Part shown: positions 52,609 to 61,946 of the stretch, piece after piece | Position numbering within the stretch: position 1 is the stretch's first letter | Layout: every line of letters begins with the position of its first letter | NCBI RefSeq assembly: GCF_001456155.1 | Contig: NZ_CP013293.1 | Span: 2,232,001-2,296,000 of the forward strand | Direction of reading: 5' to 3' | DNA length: 64,000 nucleotides | From: Chryseobacterium sp. IHB B 17019 | Lineage (GTDB): Bacteria > Bacteroidota > Bacteroidia > Flavobacteriales > Weeksellaceae | Notes under the pieces: generated by a model | What the model saw: the letters and a program-made list of their open reading frames with translations, nothing else | The model's database searches: none | What the model was told of the DNA's origin: nothing | Made by a program: the position numbers and the translations under genes

Positions 52609-52665
52609 TTTTGTGGGTTTCTGGCTGCGGCGGCTTTGCCGCCGCAGCCAGAAACCCACAAAATA
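52609..52665. repeat. Perfect 26-bp palindrome with 5-nt loop
   Basis: ATTTTGTGGGTTTCTGGCTG plus GCGGCGG (left arm 52609-52634) pairs base for base with the right arm 52640-52665; the loop CTTTG can add one more C-G pair. It is the most stable structure in the window and unusually GC-rich for it. It is flanked by AGCCCCGATTGCAGC on the left and GCGGAAAGCGGGAAATAGCT on the right. Confidence 0.95.
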
Positions 52666-52804
52666 GCGAGTGCGGAAAGCGGGAAATAGCTCCTAAAATA
52701 GTCGATGGTGAAAAGGCAATCATTTCATTGTCAACTTTTCCGGTTTGATTTTAAATTTACAATTCACTATTGACCATTCACTGCATATAATTTCCAAATC
52801 TTAA

Positions 52805-52833
52805 TTGTTAATTATTTGAAAGCTGTATCTTTG
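52805..52833 (+). promoter_or_regulatory. Promoter of the cysteine/cystathionine synthase gene
   Basis: TTG (52805-52807) and TATCTTTG (52826-52833) are 18 nt apart, a Bacteroidota-type promoter at the short end of spacing. The ATG lies 20 nt downstream. Confidence 0.65.
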
Positions 52834-52853
52834 CACTGCTTTAAAAAACATTT

Positions 52854-53837
52854 ATGAAATACGCACAAAACATCCTTGAGACCATCGGGAATACACCATT
52901 GGTAAAGCTGAATAAGGTTTTAGGTGAAGATTTTCCTGCATTGGTTCTGGCAAAGGTTGAAACCTTCAATCCGGGGAACTCTGTGAAAGACAGAATGGCC
53001 CTGAAAATGATTGAAGACGCAGAAAAAGATGGAAGATTAAAACCCGGAGGAACGATCATCGAGGGTACTTCCGGAAATACGGGAATGGGATTGGCTCTTG
53101 CGGCCATCATTAAAGGTTACAAATGTATTTTCGTGACCAACTCTAAACAGTCAAAAGAAAAATGTGATATTCTCCGTGCAGTGGGTGCCGAGGTAATCGT
53201 CTGTCCTACAGATGTAAAGCCTACAGATCCGCGTTCTTATTACTCGGTTTCCAAAAGACTGGCAACTGAAACGGAAAACGGATGGTATGTAAATCAATAT
53301 GATAACTTGTCAAACAGAGCTGCTCATTACGAGTCTACCGCTCCTGAAATCTGGGAACAAACTGATGGAAATCTAACACATTTTGTAGTAGGAGCCGGAA
53401 CAGGAGGTACAATTACGGGTTGTGGAAAGTTTTTCAAAGAAAAAAATCCTAATATCAAAGTAATTGGAGTTGACACGTATGGTTCTATTTTAAAGGAATT
53501 CCATGAAACGGGTGAGCTTCATTACGATCACGCTTATACTTATATCACAGAAGGAATTGGTGAAGATATCATCCCTGAAAACTATGACATGTCCATTATT
53601 GATCATTTTGAAAAGGTAACGGATAAGGACGGTGCAATTTACGCAAGAAAGCTGGCAAAGGAGGAAGGTATTTTCTGTGGATATTCTGCGGGAAGTGCGA
53701 TCGCATCTTTAGTTCAGATGAAAGATCAGTTTACAAAAGATGATGTAATTGTGGTGCTTCTTCACGATCACGGTTCAAGATATGTAGGGAAGATCTACAA
53801 TGATGAGTGGATGAAAGAAATGGGTTGGCTGGATTAA
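52854..53837 (+). CDS. PLP-dependent cysteine / cystathionine beta-synthase
   Basis: The 327-residue fold-type II enzyme has the PLP Lys45 in NPGNSVKDRMA, the phosphate-contact stretch GTSGNTGMGLALA and GAGTGGTITGCGKF. The C-terminal HDHGSRYVGKIYNDEWM resembles the catalytic core of cystathionine beta-synthases more than CysK. There are no CBS regulatory domains. It may make cysteine from O-acetylserine or cystathionine from serine and homocysteine; no flanking transsulfuration gene decides this. Confidence 0.88.
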   Translation: MKYAQNILETIGNTPLVKLNKVLGEDFPALVLAKVETFNPGNSVKDRMALKMIEDAEKDGRLKPGGTIIEGTSGNTGMGLALAAIIKGYKCIFVTNSKQSKEKCDILRAVGAEVIVCPTDVKPTDPRSYYSVSKRLATETENGWYVNQYDNLSNRAAHYESTAPEIWEQTDGNLTHFVVGAGTGGTITGCGKFFKEKNPNIKVIGVDTYGSILKEFHETGELHYDHAYTYITEGIGEDIIPENYDMSIIDHFEKVTDKDGAIYARKLAKEEGIFCGYSAGSAIASLVQMKDQFTKDDVIVVLLHDHGSRYVGKIYNDEWMKEMGWLD

Positions 53838-53856
53838 TCAGCTTTCATTATAAAAC

Positions 53857-53889
53857 AAAATCAGAGTAAAATTTACTCTGATTTTTTTA
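53857..53889. terminator. Bidirectional terminator
   Basis: AAAATCAGAGTAAA and TTTACTCTGATTTT form a perfect 14-bp stem with T-rich flanks on both sides, between convergent genes. Its right edge reaches the stop codon of the minus-strand gene. Confidence 0.85.
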
Positions 53890-54414
53890 TTCTTTGATAT
53901 TTTTCTTTAAAGTGTGCTTTAATAGATTATAATCTTTCTCGATCATTGATTTTTTCGGGAACATATAGCTGTATTTTCCTTCGAGGGCAATATATTCTTG
54001 GTTGCTGTCAAAATATTGGAAGTCTTTCCATTCGCTGGTTTCTTTTTCACCGTCAATATTTACCGTAAAAAAATTATTATCGAATGTGATTTCATAGATT
54101 TTACAGTTTTCCAGTTTGGCTAAATAACTGTTAACCTGTTTTTTCCATCTTGAAACTTTGTTAATACTCACTGACAGAAAAACCGCGCAAAGAAGAAACA
54201 GAAAGCTTACAAAATACAAAATCCCGAATTTTTCTTTAGTAAAATCATCTTTAAAGAAAAATAACATCAGTAAAATCAGCCCCACAACAATGGTAGTGAT
54301 CGTTTTTCCTCTTGTTGATGGTGAAAAAAACAGACTTCCCTGATTTCCACTCAAATATATTTCCTCGAAATCCTGTCTTTTAGGTTTTAAAATAATAACC
54401 GTTTCTTCAGCCAT
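53887..54414 (-). CDS. YcxB-like membrane protein
   Basis: The 175-residue protein has two hydrophobic helices (about 36-53 and 64-82) and a C-terminal domain with CKIYEITFDNNFFTV, WKDFQYFDSNQEYIAL and YSYMFPKKSM, the pattern of YcxB-like domains (bacterial PH-like fold). The function is unknown. It stands alone on the minus strand. Confidence 0.7.
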   Translation of the reverse strand: MAEETVIILKPKRQDFEEIYLSGNQGSLFFSPSTRGKTITTIVVGLILLMLFFFKDDFTKEKFGILYFVSFLFLLCAVFLSVSINKVSRWKKQVNSYLAKLENCKIYEITFDNNFFTVNIDGEKETSEWKDFQYFDSNQEYIALEGKYSYMFPKKSMIEKDYNLLKHTLKKNIKE

Positions 54415-54549
54415 AAATATTTAATTTAACATAAATATTTACAAAGCTAAACGAAATAGTTTTAATTTGGAATAAAAGTTCTATTCAAAAAGGATAATTT
54501 AAACATTCTAATCAAACTAACTTCTAATTTCTAAGCTCTAACTTCTCAA

Positions 54550-54852
54550 TTATCCTTCCTCATATTTATCACTGATCGCCGAAAGCTTCTTCATCAGTTC
54601 GCGGTTTTTTTGCTTTAAATCTTCCATTTTTTTCAACATTTCATGGATAACTTCAAGACCCGGAAGGTTGATTTCCAAGTCGTAATGCCAATTGGTAAAC
54701 CTTTCAAAAGAAGGCAGATCTTCATACATCAAGTAACGAATTTCATTTTCCGTCTGAATGTTCAGCAATCCGGAATCCACCAGTTCATCGAAAAAAGTGA
54801 TTTCAATATTGTATATTTTTACGAGTTCTTCCCGTGATATTTTTTCGCTCAT
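54550..54852 (-). CDS. cbpM: CbpM-like chaperone modulator
   Basis: The 100-residue protein has a MerR-like helical N-terminus (EKISREELVKIYNIEITFFDELVDSGLL) and a C-terminal coiled coil (MLKKMEDLKQKNRELMKKLSAI). CbpM inhibits the DnaJ homologue CbpA by binding its J domain. The gene follows cbpA by 3 nt on the same strand, the classical arrangement. Confidence 0.83.
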   Translation of the reverse strand: MSEKISREELVKIYNIEITFFDELVDSGLLNIQTENEIRYLMYEDLPSFERFTNWHYDLEINLPGLEVIHEMLKKMEDLKQKNRELMKKLSAISDKYEEG

Positions 54853-54855
54853 GGC

Positions 54856-55767
54856 TTAGGAATTTTTAAGTTGTTCGAAAAGTTCTTTCTGTTTTTGAGT
54901 CAGATTCGTTGGTAATTTTACTTCGTAAGTCACAAACAAATCCCCGAACTGCCCTTCTTTTTTGTATACTGGAAAGCCTTTTCCTTTAAGCCTTACCGTC
55001 ACCCCGTTTTGGGTTTCGGGTTTTACTTTCAGATTAACGCTTCCGTCTAACGTATTGACTTTCAAACCGCCACCTAAAACGGCAGTGTACAGATCAATCA
55101 CCACTTTTGTTTTCAAATCATCACCAATTCTTTCAAAATCCGGATCCACAGGAATATTGAAAGTAATATACAAATCACCATTCGGACCGCCGTTGAAGCC
55201 CGGACTTCCATGGCCTTTCAATTTAATCTGCTGGCCGTCATATACTCCCGCCGGAATAGTAATCCGTACTTTTTTACCATTGATTTCAAAAGTTTGAGGA
55301 TGAGTAGTTGCAGCATCTTTTAAGCTTAAATTTAATTCGGCATAAACGTCCTGCCCTTTAAATTTCCCCGAAGCACTCCCTCGCGAGCTCCTTCCGAAAC
55401 CGCCACCTCCGCCAAACATACTTTGGAAAAAATCTGAAAAATCTTCGCCGTTGTCAAAATCAGCACCGGAAAATCCACCTCCGAAATTTTCACCCTGATA
55501 TTGTTTTTGCTGTTGCTGTCGGGCCTTTTCATATTCTTCGCCATGTTTCCAGTTTTCGCCGTATTTATCATACTTGGCACGATTTTCTGGATTGCTGAGA
55601 ACTTCATTAGCTTCATTAAGCTCCTTGAATTGTCTTTCCGCTTCCTTATCATCGGGATTAAGGTCGGGATGCAATTTTCGTGCTAACTTCCGATATGCCT
55701 TTTTGATATCGTCCTGCGTTGCGTTTTTATCTACGCCTAAAATTTTATAGTAATCTATATAAGCCAT
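54856..55767 (-). CDS. cbpA: CbpA-type DnaJ co-chaperone
   Basis: The 303-residue protein has an N-terminal J domain with HPD at residues 33-35, a Gly/Phe-rich linker (about 75-130, GGGFSGADF and [10 protein letters not shown]), then two CTD beta domains ([37 protein letters not shown]). It lacks the zinc-finger region of DnaJ, as CbpA does. It stimulates DnaK ATPase. CbpM follows. Confidence 0.92.
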   Translation of the reverse strand: MAYIDYYKILGVDKNATQDDIKKAYRKLARKLHPDLNPDDKEAERQFKELNEANEVLSNPENRAKYDKYGENWKHGEEYEKARQQQQKQYQGENFGGGFSGADFDNGEDFSDFFQSMFGGGGGFGRSSRGSASGKFKGQDVYAELNLSLKDAATTHPQTFEINGKKVRITIPAGVYDGQQIKLKGHGSPGFNGGPNGDLYITFNIPVDPDFERIGDDLKTKVVIDLYTAVLGGGLKVNTLDGSVNLKVKPETQNGVTVRLKGKGFPVYKKEGQFGDLFVTYEVKLPTNLTQKQKELFEQLKNS

Positions 55768-55861
55768 AGAAACGATGTTTACTCAAATTTAAGGATTTTA
55801 GAGTTGAGATTAATATAATGGAATGTTAAAAATAAACCTATCTTTGATTAAAAAGCACCAC

Positions 55862-57061
55862 ATGAAAGAAGTGTTGAAAAACTACTCCGGAATTTTACTT
55901 TTACTGTTGGGAATCACAGTTGGAAGCTTCATTGGAATTGTTGCTCCCCAAATCGTTGAATATATAAAGCCTTTAGGAGATATTTTCCTTAATTTACTGT
56001 TTGTGAGCGTGGTTCCGCTGGTATTTTTTGCGGTGTCAAATTCTATTGCTTCATTGGAACAGCAGTCGAAATTTGGAAAAATAATGCTCGTCATGGCTTC
56101 CACATTTTTATTTTTTATTCTGACAGCAGCTATTTTTACCATTTTTGCGGTTTATTTATTTCCTGTTTCGGGGGTTTCCGGAAGCTCGGAAATCGTTGAA
56201 GAAACAGCGAATACTGACAGCTGGGGCAACAGAATTGTGAGCTTTTTCACGGTTGGAGAGTTTACGCAGCTTTTTTCAAGACAAAATATGCTGGCTCTTT
56301 TGATTTTTGCTTTTATGACTGGATTTTCCGCCAGGAAAGCAGGTGAAAACGGAAAGACTTTTCGTGCTTTTATTGCTTCCGGTTATGAGGTGATGAAAGA
56401 ATTGCTTTTGTTAATCATGAAAATTGCGCCAATTGGTTTGGGAGCTTATTTTGCGTATCAGGTTGCAACTTTGGGACCTCAGCTTTTCGGGTTTTATGCT
56501 AAGCCTTTAGGTTTATATTATATTGCAGGAATCATTTATTTCATAGTATTTTTCTCTTTGTATGCTTTTATGGCAAAAGGTCAGAATGGTGTTAAAAGTT
56601 TTTGGACGAATGCGATCTATCCCACATTAACAGCTTTAAGTACCTGCAGCAGTTTTGCAACAATGCCTGCCAATTTATTGGCTGCTACAAAAATCGGGGT
56701 TCCGAGCCAGATTGCTAATATTGTGATTCCTATCGGGACAACTTTACATAAAAATGGGTCTTCAATGTCTTCGATTATTAAAATTTATGTAGCTTTTTTA
56801 ATTATTGGTAGGGACTTTTTTGAACCGACTAATCTTTTGCTGGCCTTAGGAATCACTGTTTTTGTGAGTATCGTTGCCGGTGGAATTCCAAACGGCGGAT
56901 ACATTGGTGAAATGCTGATGATTTCTGTTTATAAGCTACCTCAGGAAGCGATTCCGGCGGTGATGATTATCGGGACTTTAGTTGATCCGTTGGCTACAGT
57001 TTTGAATGCAGTAGGGCAATTGGTTGCTTCGATGTTTGTGAATCGGTTTGTGAAGGTCTGA
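55862..57061 (+). CDS. Dicarboxylate/amino acid:cation symporter (DAACS)
   Basis: The 399-residue protein has about eight helices, the helix-hairpin Ser-rich stretch TALSTCSSFATMPANL and the later IPIGTTLHKNGSSMSSI and GIPNGGYIGEMLM typical of the glutamate/dicarboxylate (GltP/DctA) family. It imports C4-dicarboxylates or acidic amino acids with protons or sodium. ATG 55862 (MKEVLKNYSG) is preferred; an ATG at 55823 would add 13 residues. It is divergent from cbpA, with a 94-nt gap. Confidence 0.88.
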   Translation: MKEVLKNYSGILLLLLGITVGSFIGIVAPQIVEYIKPLGDIFLNLLFVSVVPLVFFAVSNSIASLEQQSKFGKIMLVMASTFLFFILTAAIFTIFAVYLFPVSGVSGSSEIVEETANTDSWGNRIVSFFTVGEFTQLFSRQNMLALLIFAFMTGFSARKAGENGKTFRAFIASGYEVMKELLLLIMKIAPIGLGAYFAYQVATLGPQLFGFYAKPLGLYYIAGIIYFIVFFSLYAFMAKGQNGVKSFWTNAIYPTLTALSTCSSFATMPANLLAATKIGVPSQIANIVIPIGTTLHKNGSSMSSIIKIYVAFLIIGRDFFEPTNLLLALGITVFVSIVAGGIPNGGYIGEMLMISVYKLPQEAIPAVMIIGTLVDPLATVLNAVGQLVASMFVNRFVKV

Positions 57062-57189
57062 TTTTTTTTAACATGAATTGCGCGAATATTTTTCACAAGT
57101 TTTCACTAATAATTTAACATAGATATTTGTTCTCATATTTTTAGTCACAGATTTCGCAGATTTTCACTGACAGATTTACTTTAAATTAA

Positions 57190-57215
57190 AAAAAGCCCTG
57201 CATATAGCAGAGCTC
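57190..57215 (-). terminator. Terminator of the SusC/SusD operon
   Basis: On the minus strand, GAGCTCTGC pairs with GCAGGGCTT around a TATAT loop with one mismatch and is followed by a T-run. It lies 27 nt past the susD stop. The remaining gap 57062-57189 has AT-rich spacer words (TTTCGCAGATTTTCACTGAC) and no gene. Confidence 0.7.
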
Positions 57216-57242
57216 TTAAATAATATTAAAAATGTTGTGTAA

Positions 57243-58709
57243 TTAATAACCAGGGTTTTGAACTAGGTTTGGATTTAAATTAATTGCATCTTGTGGAATT
57301 GGTAAAACAAATCTGAAGTTACCCGCCGGAAGTGTTTTTAAAGCTCCCGTTGGTGCGTCGGTACCTCCACCGTTTGCGGCAGATCCATAGTCTGATCTTA
57401 CAACAGATTGTCCTAATCTTTTGATTGTCCAGAATCTGTCATTTTCAAAAGCTAATTCTAATCTTCTTTCGTTATAAATTGCATTTAATAATGCTGCTCC
57501 TGTTTCTGTTCCCGGAGTGTAATTTGCATATCTCTGATTTCTTAAAGCATTCAATAGCTGCAATGCACGTACAGGGTTCTGAACAGATGATTTCATGTAA
57601 GCTTCTGCCACATTAAGATAGACTTCTGCAGATCTCAGGAATTTTACATCTACAACCTGAGCCGCAGATTGTTGTTGTCGAGATCTGTGTTTTATCACAT
57701 GATTATATGGTGTTGAACCAAAATTAGCAGTCAGCACATAAGCTTCTTTTCTAATGTCTGATGTCGTGTATTTTGTCCATAAATCATAGTTTACATTATA
57801 TTCAGAACGAATTCCCGATGAGTTTTGGTTGTAAGCTACTCCAACAGTAACATTATCAGAATCTAAGTTCGCATTAAGAACCGTGAATAATTCTCCGTCA
57901 TCTGTCCCATCTCTCCAAATACTAACAAAATTACTTCTATTTCCTATGGATGAATTAAGTTGTATACACTGCTCTCCATATTCAATTGCTTTATCATAGT
58001 CTCCTTTATACAAATAAACTCTCGATAAAAATCCTAAGACAGAAGTTTTATTCAATCTGCCTATTGTACCATTTGCAGAATTAATTTTAGTTAAAGCATC
58101 CTGCAGATCTGCAATAATTTTATCATAAGTAATTGTTACAGTTGCATCTCTTGAAGGTTTTTGTTCCGGGTTAAAAGTTGTAACATAAGCAATTCCTAAT
58201 GATGCTGCAGCATCAGCACTTTGGGTAGGAATTTTTGCATAAGCTCTTACTAGATCAAAGTGAGCAATAGCTCTTATCGCTTTTGCCTCGGCTTCAATAT
58301 TTTTCATGTAAGTAGTGTAAGGAACCTTGTTAATGTTATCCAAAACATTATTCGCTCTCGAAATCACTCTGTATGCCGAAGCATATAATGACGTAACAGC
58401 ACTAGATTGTGGCGTATATGACCATTCATAAGCTGCTTTATTCGTTTGTCTGCCCTGGGTATTCAGGATAAGATTATCTGCTAAAACATCTCCCAGAATA
58501 ATTGAGCTTCCGGTATCGCCATTATAATATGTTGGGCTTTTAAAGGCATCATAAGCTCCATCTACCGCAACTCTAAAATTAGTTTCAGAAGTAAATAGAT
58601 TTTCAGGAGTATCCTGATCGTTGGGAAGAACATCAAATCTTTCATCATTACATTGTAATGAAAATAGTGATATTAATGATAATAAAGATATGTTAACTAT
58701 TTTTTTCAT
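57243..58709 (-). CDS. SusD/RagB family outer-membrane lipoprotein
   Basis: The 488-residue protein has a lipoprotein signal with lipobox SLQC (Cys20), the SusD N-terminal stretch TPENLFTSETNFRVAVDGAYDAF, TPR-like helices and the C-terminal RRLELAFENDRFWTIKRLG and LPIPQDAINLNPNLVQNPGY, the family's closing motif. It binds nutrient at the cell surface and docks onto the SusC barrel. The substrate is unknown since no glycan enzymes lie nearby. It follows susC by 13 nt. Confidence 0.93.
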   Translation of the reverse strand: MKKIVNISLLSLISLFSLQCNDERFDVLPNDQDTPENLFTSETNFRVAVDGAYDAFKSPTYYNGDTGSSIILGDVLADNLILNTQGRQTNKAAYEWSYTPQSSAVTSLYASAYRVISRANNVLDNINKVPYTTYMKNIEAEAKAIRAIAHFDLVRAYAKIPTQSADAAASLGIAYVTTFNPEQKPSRDATVTITYDKIIADLQDALTKINSANGTIGRLNKTSVLGFLSRVYLYKGDYDKAIEYGEQCIQLNSSIGNRSNFVSIWRDGTDDGELFTVLNANLDSDNVTVGVAYNQNSSGIRSEYNVNYDLWTKYTTSDIRKEAYVLTANFGSTPYNHVIKHRSRQQQSAAQVVDVKFLRSAEVYLNVAEAYMKSSVQNPVRALQLLNALRNQRYANYTPGTETGAALLNAIYNERRLELAFENDRFWTIKRLGQSVVRSDYGSAANGGGTDAPTGALKTLPAGNFRFVLPIPQDAINLNPNLVQNPGY

Positions 58710-58722
58710 AATTGAAATGTGT

Positions 58723-61557
58723 TTAAAATTCTACTTCTATACCGAATAAATACGTTTTAACAGCAGGATAGCTATATTGTGCAAATGCTCCATTAATAAA
58801 TGTTTGCCCTGCACCTGTCTGATTTTCACCCGAACCAACCGATACTTCAGGATCACCCTGGAATTTTGTCCAGGTTGCCAGATTCTGCCCTGTTAATGAT
58901 ACTCTGATCTTATTTACCGGGAATGATTCACCAAAAAACTTTTTATCAAAAGTATATCCTACACTTATATTTCTTAATCTTATATAAGATGCATCCTGTA
59001 AAAATCTGTCTGTAGTTTGAAGTCCGGTAATTCCTCCCGGTGCGTTTGTTGTATTATTAGGCCTTGGTAATACATCTGTTTGCCCTGGTGTCGTCCAGTA
59101 ATTAGCAGCATCTGCTCTCATGTTGCTGGTAGTACCATCAGCATAATTCAACATATTACGTGTCATATAATTATAAGTATAGTTTCCTGATTTATAGGTA
59201 AAATCTGCCTGTAAGTCTAATCCTTTATAGGATAAACTAGTTCCAAAACCTCCAAATAACTTTGGAAGTGGAGATTTACCTTCTAATAAAACAGCATCAT
59301 TGGAATTGTATATTTCAGTAGTACCACCATCTTTTGTGTAATAAACTTCGTTTCCATTAGCCGGATTAATTCCCGCACTTCTTACCAGATAGAATGAAAA
59401 CGGCTCCTGCCCTTCTCTCAGCATATTGATTGAGCCTATAATCCTTTCCGTTTCCCCAGCTCTTAATTTATTAAGCTTGTAACTCATTAAACTAGTATTG
59501 GCTCTTACACTCCAAACAAAATCCTTAGACTTTATAATATCGGCCGTTAGGCTCAATTCAAGCCCTTTGTTCTTTAAATCTCCTGCATTTATGCTTTTGG
59601 AGTATGCGCCTCCTTCTGAACTAAGATTGGGAATAGATAAGATAAAATCTTTTTTCTGGTCAATAAAATAATCAACAGTACCTCTGATTCTGTTCTTTAA
59701 AAAACCAAATTCTGCCCCGTAATTTTGAGATTTTGTAATCTCCCATTTCAAATCCGGGTTTCCATAATTCGCATTTGGAACACCTGAAGGAAAACTTCCA
59801 TATCCTCCGCCAGACATTAAAATATTATTAAGGTTCAAATCAATATTATTATATCCTCGGGTGCCGATAGAAGCTCTTAATTTAAACAAAGACAAAATAT
59901 CATTTCCTTTTAAGAAATCTTCGTTTGTAAGGTTCCAGGCTGCACTTAGAGACCAGAAAGGCTCAGAAAGCACATTGTTTTTTCCAAATCGTGAATCTTT
60001 ATCCTGTCTTACCGAAGCTGTTACAACATATTTTTTAGCAAAATCATAGGTTAAAAACGCTCCATAAGAAAAAGTTCTGTAAAGTTCATTATATCCTGCA
60101 ATTGCAAAAGGTGTTGCAGTATTACTTCCCTCACTGATTGTAGGTAATGCAAAATTCCGCCCTGTGCCACTGATGAAATCATTTTTGAATTCCGTATATT
60201 CTACTAATCCCAATAAGTCAAAACTATGATCACCAAATGACTTCACATAATTAAGCGTATTTGAGTTGGTATATCTGAAACGGTTTTGATTCTGCTCTCT
60301 TACTTCTCCACCAATTCCCAAAACATTATCCAGGAATGAACCTCTTAAAATTTTATTTGTCCTCCTGATATTATTAAAATACCCGCCCAACTGCGATTTG
60401 AAAGTCAAACCTTCTAAAATTTTATATTGAGCAAAAATATTTCCGTCGAAAATTAAGCTGTTAATGTTTTCCGGATTATTTTTAAGAGCTTCCAAAACCG
60501 GGAACCCTTGTTTGGTTGGATTATAACTGCCATCTGGGTTATATACGGATTCATAAGGATTATATGCGTACATTGCCCTGAATGGGTTTTGAGAATTATT
60601 TCTGTCTCGTATCTCCTGAGACATACTGTAATTTACACCCACCGCCGCTCCAAAACTAAGTCTGTCACTTGGATTGGCTTCATATTTCATTCTTCCTGTA
60701 TAACGTTTGTAGGCATGGATATTTCTGACAATTCCATTATCAGAGTCATAACCTAATGAAAAAGTATATTTAGACTTTTCATTGCCTCCTCTAACCCCAA
60801 CTTGGTAAGATTCAATAGCAGAAGCTCTCAAAATATCCTTTTGCCAATTATGATCCTGGGCCAAAGCTGCATTCATATCAGTATCAGTCCAAGGTTGATA
60901 ACCTGCTATACCCAATCCTAACATCTTTTTCTCATAATCAATCTTCTCTGCAGAATTCATCATTCTGAAATTGATATCTTTAATCTTTTCAGAAAACCCG
61001 ATTCTCGTGCTTAAAGTAATGACCGGTTTACCGGATTTACCACTCTTTGTTGTTAATACAATAACCCCATTTGCTCCCTGAGATCCGTAAATAGCCGCTG
61101 CAGCTGCGTCTTTAAGAATAGAAATGTTTTCATAATCATTAGGATTAATAGAGTTGAAAACATCCTGAGCTCTCTGGTCATTTCCTACAATAAATCCATC
61201 AATTACAAATAAAGGGTTTGAAGCTCCCACTGAAGTTGTAATATTTCCCAGACCACGAATATTAATCATAGATCCACTACCCGGCTTTCCATTTAATGCA
61301 GAAATATTTACCCCTGCTGCTTTTCCCTGTAAAGCATTGGTTCCCATTGTAGAAGATGAGAAATTCGATAAACTTTTTGCTGAAACCACTGTGATTGCTG
61401 AAGTTACCTCATCCTTAGATTTTTTCTGATAACCCGTGACTACAACCTCATCAATTGTTTTTTCCTTAATGGAATCACTTGCTTTTTTTTGCGCCATTAT
61501 AAACTGACCAGTGAAAAACAAAACACCAGTTGTCATAAAGCATAATTTCACATTCAT
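58723..61557 (-). CDS. SusC/RagA family TonB-linked outer-membrane transporter
   Basis: The 944-residue protein has a signal peptide, the TonB-box-like IDEVVVTGYQK, a plug domain with NALQGKAAGVNISALNGKPG, MINIRGLGNIT and ISILKDAAAAAIYGSQGANGVI (all SusC hallmarks), and a large barrel ending in VKTYLFGIEVEF. It lacks the N-terminal carboxypeptidase-like domain found in many SusC proteins, so it is shorter than usual. It is first in the operon with susD. Confidence 0.94.
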   Translation of the reverse strand: MNVKLCFMTTGVLFFTGQFIMAQKKASDSIKEKTIDEVVVTGYQKKSKDEVTSAITVVSAKSLSNFSSSTMGTNALQGKAAGVNISALNGKPGSGSMINIRGLGNITTSVGASNPLFVIDGFIVGNDQRAQDVFNSINPNDYENISILKDAAAAAIYGSQGANGVIVLTTKSGKSGKPVITLSTRIGFSEKIKDINFRMMNSAEKIDYEKKMLGLGIAGYQPWTDTDMNAALAQDHNWQKDILRASAIESYQVGVRGGNEKSKYTFSLGYDSDNGIVRNIHAYKRYTGRMKYEANPSDRLSFGAAVGVNYSMSQEIRDRNNSQNPFRAMYAYNPYESVYNPDGSYNPTKQGFPVLEALKNNPENINSLIFDGNIFAQYKILEGLTFKSQLGGYFNNIRRTNKILRGSFLDNVLGIGGEVREQNQNRFRYTNSNTLNYVKSFGDHSFDLLGLVEYTEFKNDFISGTGRNFALPTISEGSNTATPFAIAGYNELYRTFSYGAFLTYDFAKKYVVTASVRQDKDSRFGKNNVLSEPFWSLSAAWNLTNEDFLKGNDILSLFKLRASIGTRGYNNIDLNLNNILMSGGGYGSFPSGVPNANYGNPDLKWEITKSQNYGAEFGFLKNRIRGTVDYFIDQKKDFILSIPNLSSEGGAYSKSINAGDLKNKGLELSLTADIIKSKDFVWSVRANTSLMSYKLNKLRAGETERIIGSINMLREGQEPFSFYLVRSAGINPANGNEVYYTKDGGTTEIYNSNDAVLLEGKSPLPKLFGGFGTSLSYKGLDLQADFTYKSGNYTYNYMTRNMLNYADGTTSNMRADAANYWTTPGQTDVLPRPNNTTNAPGGITGLQTTDRFLQDASYIRLRNISVGYTFDKKFFGESFPVNKIRVSLTGQNLATWTKFQGDPEVSVGSGENQTGAGQTFINGAFAQYSYPAVKTYLFGIEVEF

Positions 61558-61946
61558 GTTTTTAAATTTTTGTATTTAAAGCAAATTTGTTAATAAATAA
61601 TTAACATTACAAAAACTAATTCATTGTAAAACAGAACATTACCATTATGAATATTCACTAAAAATGAAACAGATTAAACATTTAAGCACAATTTCAATTA
61701 ATTCAGTTAAAAAAATATTTTTCTATTCAAAATTTAACTTATTTTTTTAATAGTAAAAAAAGGCGCATTATCATTACAATTTCTTTTAACCATTGAAAAA
61801 ATAAACTACAATTCAAATATCTGAGTAAAAAATAAACAATAAAACAATTCCTCAGTTAATGAAATATTGTTTTGATAAAAATTCACCATTTACAAAAAAA
61901 GAGCATCCTAAACTTAAGATGCTCCTTATTACTCAATAAATCGATT
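61558..61946. other. Intergenic region upstream of susC with mvaS terminator
   Basis: This 389-nt AT-rich region holds the leader and promoter area of susC and, at its right end, the HMG-CoA synthase terminator (61894-61924). I found no TAnnTTTG promoter with exact match and no ORF worth calling. Confidence 0.5.
61894..61924 (-). terminator. Intrinsic terminator of mvaS
   Basis: On the minus strand, GAGCATC (61924-61918) pairs with GATGCTC (61907-61901) and is followed by a run of seven T. It lies 22 nt after the mvaS stop. Confidence 0.85.

Larger units (their letters stand above)
52271..52853. repeat. Non-coding repeat mosaic
   Basis: A 583-nt gap holds several nested inverted repeats. 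GTGAATGGTCAAT (52280-52292) and ATTGACCATTCAC (52769-52781) are perfect 13-bp inverted ends. TCATCCTTAAAGGGTCCCAA (from 52343) pairs imperfectly with 52391-52412. A tract with TCGTCGCTTCGCTCCTCGC follows, then a copy of the 5533 repeat at 52529-52585 and a perfect 26-bp palindrome at 52609-52665. The motif ATGACAAACAGA occurs twice. Short ORFs across it are not convincing. Confidence 0.7.

Noticed and set aside
52409..52723. Two opposed short ORFs (64 and 97 codons) in the repeat mosaic
   Set aside because: They run through inverted repeats and the palindrome, have no start signals and no protein-like composition, so they are by-products of the repeats.
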